From Bradyrhizobium liaoningense (GTDB lineage: Bacteria > Pseudomonadota > Alphaproteobacteria > Rhizobiales > Xanthobacteraceae), in the NCBI RefSeq assembly GCF_018130955.1, contig NZ_JAFCJM010000025.1, forward strand, positions 1 to 64,000: a DNA stretch of 64,000 nucleotides, written 5' to 3'. The position numbers and the translations under genes were made by a program. Numbering within the stretch: the first letter of the stretch is position 1; every line of letters begins with the position of its first letter. Below are positions 59,027-64,000 of this stretch, in pieces. The notes beneath the pieces were generated by a model. That model ran no database searches. It worked only from the letters and a program-made list of their open reading frames with translations, and had not been told where the DNA came from.

Positions 59027-59719
59027 TCACTCCGGCACGACGGCTTTCGCGTTGTCACGCGAAAAAGCTGGCGGCACGTCGAACTTGCCGGTCTGCAAAT
59101 CATATCGGCAGCGCCAGCCGTTCACGACAGCGGTCTGCGACGGTTTGCGCCGCTTGACGTCGGCATCCCCCGACAGGCCGATCACAAGATAGCGGTTCGC
59201 CGGCCAATCGACGCCGAGCTTGCGATAGTTGTCTTCAAACCCTTCCCACAGATAGGCCGCCTCGTGATACTCCGGCGCCTTCACAACCTTTCGCCACTCC
59301 GGCCTGGTCTTCATATAGGCCCAGGCGAGGTCACCGAGCGGCTTCTTGGTCGCGCTCGCATAGCCCTGTGGCGTGAAGCGATACAGATAGAGCGACTGCT
59401 CGCCCGAGCCGGTCTTTTGCAGGCGAACGATCCAGTTCTGGTCATTGGTGAAGACAAAGGCCGCAGCGTAGCCGGCAGGCTCCGGATCAAGCAGCGCGAA
59501 CGTGCCCGCCCGGCGGGCCCAGAACAGCCATTTCCAGTCGTCGGTCTCCTGGTTCAGATATTGCTCGATCGTCGTCGCGCCGTCGGGCGATGTCTTGGTG
59601 TGCTTCTCTGCGATCGCGTAACCCGCGGGCGGAGCCGCCGGCTGCGCGGCGGTCGCCGCACTGCAGAAGCCGAGACTGGCGGCCACGAGCAGGCCGATCC
59701 AAAATGCCCTACGCTTCAT
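59027..59719 (-). CDS. secreted hypothetical protein
   Basis: 230 residues with a signal peptide (MKRRAFWIGLLVAASLGFCS, then AATAA). The mature part, IEQYLNQETDDWKWLFWARR, AAFVFTNDQNWIVRLQKTGS, and NGWRCRYDLQTGKFDVP, is rich in Trp and Tyr. I do not recognise a family. It probably acts in the periplasm. Confidence 0.7.
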   Translation of the reverse strand: MKRRAFWIGLLVAASLGFCSAATAAQPAAPPAGYAIAEKHTKTSPDGATTIEQYLNQETDDWKWLFWARRAGTFALLDPEPAGYAAAFVFTNDQNWIVRLQKTGSGEQSLYLYRFTPQGYASATKKPLGDLAWAYMKTRPEWRKVVKAPEYHEAAYLWEGFEDNYRKLGVDWPANRYLVIGLSGDADVKRRKPSQTAVVNGWRCRYDLQTGKFDVPPAFSRDNAKAVVPE

Positions 59720-59795
59720 CGTCCTGTTCCCTTGATCCGGTCACAGGATAAGTCGCGCATCTCCCGATCAAGTTCATCGCGGGATTAGCCGATGC

Positions 59796-60059
59796 TCAGG
59801 TGCCCGGCTGGTAGTATCCGAGGATCGTAGCCAGGAAGCACAGGACCGTGCCGCCCGCCGCCATCACCATCGTCATCCAGTAGCGGATCGGCATGGCGTC
59901 GCGCTGAAACACGAGGTCCGGCGTCCACCAGTCCCACCAATCCGTGTTGTACATCGTGATTTTTCGCTCGACCGCGCCGTACCACACCCTGCGGCCGCAG
60001 TAGATGCACGCCGCGAGCGCGACCATGCGATAACCGACCTCATAGATGAAGAAATGCAT
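59796..60059 (-). CDS. small hypothetical membrane protein
   Basis: 87 residues from MHFFIYEVGYRM. Two hydrophobic stretches (VGYRMVALAACIYCGRRVWY and WMTMVMAAGGTVLCFLATIL) flank a Trp/Asp-rich loop (NTDWWDWWTPDLVFQRD). No known family is seen. The start six residues inside the open frame is chosen because it begins the aromatic helix. Confidence 0.5.
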   Translation of the reverse strand: MHFFIYEVGYRMVALAACIYCGRRVWYGAVERKITMYNTDWWDWWTPDLVFQRDAMPIRYWMTMVMAAGGTVLCFLATILGYYQPGT

Positions 60060-60345
60060 TCGGGCGTCCGGGGCCACACAGGCAATTGGTTGCCTGATCT
60101 TGGTGTGGCCGGATCGGGGGTTGGTTCAAATGTCGGGCTGGCCGGGACGACGGCGAAGTATGCGGCTACTTCTTCACCCCGCCCCCAACGCTCGGACGAG
60201 TCCGGCCGGCGTGGCGGTCAAGGGGGAGCGGCGAAGCATGAGCGCGGTCGGAGAGATAACATTGCGAGCCATGCAAATTCGCTGTAGTTCGCCTGTCTTC
60301 TATTGGGCCGCAGCTCTGTGGCGGCCATCTCGCAGCGGGGTATGC

Positions 60346-61089
60346 ATGACCTCAGGGTCTTGGATCAGCCGGCTCGGCGCGCCGTTCGTCGCATTGATTT
60401 TGATCGTCGGGCTGGTTTCGCCGGTACGCGCTATTGAGGATGCCCGAAAGGTTGGCGTGGTGTCCTTTGGCCTTTTCGGCGATCAAGGCGTGTTTAGAGC
60501 CGAGGCGACTGGCGCCGCTCAGGTCGTAGCGGCCCGTTTTGAGACTGCCTCGATCGACCTACAGTACAATTCAAAGAAGGGCGGACATGCGACGATCGAG
60601 GCCCTGGCTAGCTCGTTGCAGATTGTGGCCAGCCGCCTAGATCCCGAGAAAGATGTTCTCTTTTTGATTCTCACCTCGCATGGCTCTCCCGATGGCCTTG
60701 CAATCAAGGCGGGGCGGCTCACGCAAACGCTTACGCCGTCCCGTCTCGCTGACATGCTCGCGAAAACGGGCGTGCGACACAAGGTAGTGGTCATCTCTGC
60801 CTGTTATTCTGGAGTTTTCATCCCACGCCTCGCGAATCCCGATGTGCTGGTCATCACCGCGGCCGATGCCCATCATTCTTCGTTCGGCTGTCAGGACAAG
60901 GCCAAGTGGACCTATTTCGGCGACGCTTTTTTCAACGTTGCGCTAAGGCAAGCGACAAGTGTGAGGGATGCGTTTCTCGACGCGAGCCTGCTCGTTCGGA
61001 GGCGGGAACGGCGAGAGCATTTCGAGCCGTCAAATCCTCAGATGGCAGGCGGTGAAAACGTGCTGCCATTGCTCGTTGAACGTCCTTGA
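60346..61089 (+). CDS. secreted C13-family (legumain-like) cysteine peptidase
   Basis: 247 residues from MTSGSWISRLG. A signal peptide (APFVALILIVGLVSPVRA) is followed by a caspase-fold domain with the catalytic pair in LILTSHGSPDG (His112) and VVISACYSG (Cys153). VVSFGLFGDQGVF, and ATIEALASSLQIVASRLDPE with LADMLAKTGVRHKV support the C13 assignment. Bacterial members are exported and poorly studied. An in-frame start further upstream is possible. Confidence 0.75.
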   Translation: MTSGSWISRLGAPFVALILIVGLVSPVRAIEDARKVGVVSFGLFGDQGVFRAEATGAAQVVAARFETASIDLQYNSKKGGHATIEALASSLQIVASRLDPEKDVLFLILTSHGSPDGLAIKAGRLTQTLTPSRLADMLAKTGVRHKVVVISACYSGVFIPRLANPDVLVITAADAHHSSFGCQDKAKWTYFGDAFFNVALRQATSVRDAFLDASLLVRRRERREHFEPSNPQMAGGENVLPLLVERP

Positions 61090-61221
61090 ATTGGCAAACT
61101 GCTGCCTGTGGTTACCGCGACGAGCGCAAGCGCTCGCGCGGTCCGGATCAGTCCGCGCTACCGGACAACGCTACGCATTGTCAGCAACTGCACTTGCCCG
61201 GGGCGGCTGCAGAGTGTGAAG

Positions 61222-61908
61222 CTACGCCTTCGCCTGCCCTCGAAACCCCGTCGCCAGCACGTAGCGCTCGGATGAATCCTGGCGGCTTGCGGCCGGCTTC
61301 ACGTGACGCACGGTGGCAAAGTCGCGCTTGAGCTGGGCGAGCAGCTCGGCGTCGGCGCCGCTCTGGAACGTCTTGGCGAGAAAGGCGCCGCCGGGCTTAA
61401 GCACGTCGCAGGCAAACGCAGCGGCGGTCTCGACCAGGCCGACGATGCGGAGCTGGTCGGTCTTGCGGTGGCCTGTGGTGTTGGCGGCCATGTCGGACAT
61501 CACGATGTCGGCGCCGCCGCCCAGCATGGCGGTGAGCTTCTCAGGCGCGTCATTGGCCATGAAGTCGAGCTGGGCGAAATCGACGCCGGGAATCTCCGGC
61601 ATCTCCAACAGGTCGATCGCGACGACCTTGCCCTTGCCGTCCACAGAACCGACGCGCTTCGCCGCGATCTGGCTCCAGCCGCCGGGCGCGGCACCGAGAT
61701 CGACCACAGCCATTCCCTGCTTCAGCAGATGATACTTGTCATCGATCTCAAGCAGCTTGAACGCCGCGCGCGAGCGATAGCCCGCCGCCTTGGCCTTCGC
61801 GACATAGGGATCGTTGAGCTGGCGCTCGAGCCAGAGCTTTGACGACAGCTTTCGCTTGCCGCCGGTCTTGACCTGGACGTGCAAGCGGCCGGTGGTGTCT
61901 TTCGCCAT
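61222..61908 (-). CDS. rlmE: 23S rRNA (uridine-2'-O)-methyltransferase
   Basis: 228 residues of the FtsJ/RrmJ family. YVAKAKAAGYRSRAAFKLLE, the SAM loop VVDLGAAPGGWSQ, and the catalytic K-D-K-E residues in SRAAFKL, MSDMAANTTGH and LAKTFQSG are visible. It methylates the A-loop of 23S rRNA. One base separates it from the phosphatase gene upstream, a pairing usual in rhizobia. Confidence 0.93.
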   Translation of the reverse strand: MAKDTTGRLHVQVKTGGKRKLSSKLWLERQLNDPYVAKAKAAGYRSRAAFKLLEIDDKYHLLKQGMAVVDLGAAPGGWSQIAAKRVGSVDGKGKVVAIDLLEMPEIPGVDFAQLDFMANDAPEKLTAMLGGGADIVMSDMAANTTGHRKTDQLRIVGLVETAAAFACDVLKPGGAFLAKTFQSGADAELLAQLKRDFATVRHVKPAASRQDSSERYVLATGFRGQAKA

Positions 61909-61909
61909 C

Positions 61910-62989
61910 TCACCAGCTCCTGAGCGCGCCGTCCTCGCGCATCATCTCGACCAGCATGCCTTCGCGCAGGCCCCGGTCGGCGACGCGCAGGCGCGGCAAC
62001 GGAAAGGCGCGGCGGATTGCATCGAGAATCGCGCAGCCTGCCAGCACCAGATCGGCGCGCTCGACGCTGATGCAATTGTTGCCGGCACGTTCTTCGTAGC
62101 TCATGCCGAGCAGCCGGTTGATGGTCGCACTGATGTCGGCATCGTCCATCCAGATGCTGTCGATGCGCCGGCGGTCATAGCGCGCGAGGTTGAGATGGAT
62201 GCCGGCGAGCGTCGTCACCGTACCCGATGTGCCCAACAGGTGCATGTCAGCGAGATCGCGGCCATGCTCCCCGGCAAAGGGTGCCACGTGGTTCGCGACC
62301 TCCTGCTCCATCTGCGCATAGATCGCCGGCGTCACGTCGCGGCCGCCAAACTGCTCGGCAAGCGTCACCACGCCCAGCGGGATCGACATCCAGGCTTTTA
62401 TGCGCGGCTGCGGATTTTCGTCAGCGGGATCGCGCTCGATGCGGACCAGCTCGGTCGAGCCGCCGCCGATGTCGAAAAGGATCGCGCCGCGCCCTTTTGG
62501 GTCGACCAGCGGCGAGCAGCCGAGCACGGCGAGCGCCGCCTCGGTCTCGCGGTCGATCACCTCGAGCTCGATGCCGGTTTCGGCCGCGACCCGGCTGCGG
62601 AACCCTTCGGCGTTGGAGGCCGCGCGGCAGGCTTCCGTGGCGATCAGCCGTAGCCGCCGCGCCTTCCGCAGGTTGATCTTGTCGCGGCAGATGCTGAGCG
62701 CGGCGATGGCGCGCTCGATCGCGGCGTCGCTGATGCTGCCGGTCGCCGAAATGCCCTCGCCGAGCCGGATGATCCGCGAAAAGGAATCGACGACGCGAAA
62801 GCCGTCATGGGTCGGACAGGCGATCAGCAGCCTGCAGTTGTTGGTGCCGAGATCCAGCGCCGCATAGACGCCGGTTCCCGCCCCATTCGCTGAAGTCACC
62901 GGTTCGGCAGCCAGCGCTGCCGACACCATCGACCCCTGCGGCTCCCCGCGCGGCTGAGCGCCGTCGCGGAGCGGCATGTGGTCATTCAT
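61910..62989 (-). CDS. Ppx/GppA-family exopolyphosphatase
   Basis: 359 residues of the actin-like fold: ALDLGTNNCRLLIACP, RIIRLGEGISATGSIS, IEREVID-type segment EVIDRETEAALAVLG, ILFDIGGGSTELV and HLLGTSGTVTTLAGIH. It hydrolyses polyphosphate or guanosine pentaphosphate. It is the first gene of a two-gene unit with rlmE. Confidence 0.92.
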   Translation of the reverse strand: MNDHMPLRDGAQPRGEPQGSMVSAALAAEPVTSANGAGTGVYAALDLGTNNCRLLIACPTHDGFRVVDSFSRIIRLGEGISATGSISDAAIERAIAALSICRDKINLRKARRLRLIATEACRAASNAEGFRSRVAAETGIELEVIDRETEAALAVLGCSPLVDPKGRGAILFDIGGGSTELVRIERDPADENPQPRIKAWMSIPLGVVTLAEQFGGRDVTPAIYAQMEQEVANHVAPFAGEHGRDLADMHLLGTSGTVTTLAGIHLNLARYDRRRIDSIWMDDADISATINRLLGMSYEERAGNNCISVERADLVLAGCAILDAIRRAFPLPRLRVADRGLREGMLVEMMREDGALRSW

Positions 62990-63189
62990 ACAAACTGTCT
63001 TTCCACGGCCCCGAAAGGGCCGATCCGGAATTGATTATTCGCCGGAAACATTAGCAGCGCGGCAAGTCAGCGCAACAGGACCATGCCCTTTCGTCCGTTG
63101 TCCCGGGGGGATCGGTGCGTTATCTGGTTAAGGTCAGGTCCGTAAGACCCGCGCGCGACGCGCAAATGTCGGCTTTTTAGGTCATTTCC

Positions 63190-64000
63190 ATGCAAGAACA
63201 CACCAAATCGTCCTCGCTCGATAACGCTATTGCACTGCAAAAATATGGTGTCGGCCAGCCGGTCCGACGCAAGGAGGACGATACCCTGGTGCGCGGCAAG
63301 GGCCGCTATACCGACGATTTCAACCTGCCCGCCCAGGCCTATGCCTATGTCGTCCGCTCGACCCATGCCCATGGCGTGATCCGCGGCATCGACACCGCGG
63401 CCGCTAAGGCGATGCCGGGCGTGCTGGGCGTGTGGACTGGAACGGACCTCAACGCCGCTGGCTATGGCCCTTTCACCTGCGGCTTGCCGCTGAAGAGCCG
63501 CGACGGCACGCCGCTGCTCCAGACCAACCGCATGGCGCTGGCCGCCGACAAGGTCCGCTTCGTCGGCGACCCCGTCGCCTTCGTGGTGGCCGAAACGCTG
63601 GCGCAGGCGCGCGATGCGGCCGAAGCCGTCGCGGTCGATGTCGAGCCGTTGCCGGCGGTCACCGATCCGGAACAGGCCGCACAGCCCGGCGCGCCGCTGC
63701 TCTACGACCATATCCCGAACAACGTCGCGCTCGACTACCACTATGGCGACGTGGAAAAGGTGAACGCGGCCTTCGCCAGCGCCGCCCATGTGACCAAGCT
63801 AGACATCGAGAACACGCGCGTTGCCGTGGTGTCGATGGAGCCGCGCGTCGGGCTTGCGTCGTATGACAAGAAGACCGAGCGCTACACCATCCAGGTGCCG
63901 ACGCAGGGCGTCGCCGGCAACCGCGCCAACCTCGCCAAGAACCTGAAAGTGCCGAACGAGAAGGTGCACCTGCTGACCGGCAATGTCGGCGGCTCCTTCG
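63190..64000 (+). CDS. xanthine dehydrogenase/CO dehydrogenase-family molybdopterin-binding subunit (partial)
   Basis: The first 270 residues of a large subunit that continues beyond the window. ALQKYGVGQPVRRKEDDTLV, RGKGRYTDDFNLPAQAYAYV, and VRSTHAHGVIRGID are the N-terminal CoxL-like features; ADKVRFVGDPVAFVVAETLA and LLTGNVGGSF lead into the molybdenum-binding domain. It hydroxylates aldehydes, purines or CO; which one needs the missing active-site loop. Confidence 0.93.
   Translation, partial: MQEHTKSSSLDNAIALQKYGVGQPVRRKEDDTLVRGKGRYTDDFNLPAQAYAYVVRSTHAHGVIRGIDTAAAKAMPGVLGVWTGTDLNAAGYGPFTCGLPLKSRDGTPLLQTNRMALAADKVRFVGDPVAFVVAETLAQARDAAEAVAVDVEPLPAVTDPEQAAQPGAPLLYDHIPNNVALDYHYGDVEKVNAAFASAAHVTKLDIENTRVAVVSMEPRVGLASYDKKTERYTIQVPTQGVAGNRANLAKNLKVPNEKVHLLTGNVGGSF

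Overview
The window comes from a GC-rich alphaproteobacterium, most likely Bradyrhizobium or a close relative in Rhizobiales. This rests on the guaB-rsmB-guaA neighbourhood, a rhizobial NHEJ gene set, a GAAC-N7-GAAC type LexA box, and several families of dispersed palindromic repeats of the kind seen in Bradyrhizobium chromosomes. These are judgements from reading the sequence; no database was searched.

The left part (1-25749) is accessory DNA. It lies against the 3' end of guaA and ends there with a P4-type tyrosine integrase and a block of repeated putative integrase-binding sites, so it looks like a genomic island inserted downstream of guaA. Its left end is not visible. From left to right it holds: a cupin gene that seems to have lost its start, an MFS exporter, a decayed HTH gene and a patatin (1-3600); remains of a conjugative element, namely a relaxase tail, a LysR regulator, a DUF2274 gene, and a trbI 3' piece joined directly to an ardC 5' piece (3600-5940); a repeat-rich non-coding stretch with a 27-residue lysine-rich peptide gene (5940-7200); an NHEJ and DNA-repair cluster with two ligase-only LigD-type enzymes, Ku, a metallophosphoesterase, a NUDIX hydrolase, and a probable LexA-controlled run of two cysteine-cluster proteins plus a YedK/HMCES-type SRAP protein (7200-14470); a putative defence locus (14783-21604); and a second scar where a truncated HNH nuclease gene meets a truncated DUF2130 gene (21887-23780), followed by an AlpA-like regulator and the integrase.

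The putative defence locus is the most striking part. A divergent XRE repressor/ImmA-type protease pair faces a tightly packed operon encoding a metallo-beta-lactamase-fold protein, a single protein combining ubiquitin E2-like, E1/ThiF-like and JAB/JAMM peptidase domains, and a patatin phospholipase. A TIGR02391-like protein follows. No ubiquitin-like protein and no CD-NTase is visible, so the conjugation target is an open question. The expected logic is that the protease inactivates the repressor, the operon is induced, and the phospholipase damages membranes under control of the conjugation/deconjugation enzyme.

The right part (25750-64000) looks like ordinary chromosome: guaA, small cupin and SnoaL-like genes, a cold-shock gene with a good promoter and leader, rsmB, a MAPEG protein, a Sel1-repeat protein and a metallophosphoesterase. 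Next is an amino-acid uptake and degradation locus (33566-40648: PLP deaminase, ABC importer, RidA, a zinc acylase-type enzyme, and a LacI-type regulator with a matching palindromic operator upstream). It continues with an oxidoreductase, guaB and a DHA2 exporter. A sensory cluster then pairs a Cache-domain protein with a pentameric ligand-gated channel homologue next to a two-component system (46215-51590). Two autotransporters share an upstream sequence element (51689-58982). The window closes with a secreted C13-family cysteine protease, rlmE, a Ppx/GppA phosphatase and the start of a molybdenum hydroxylase large subunit.
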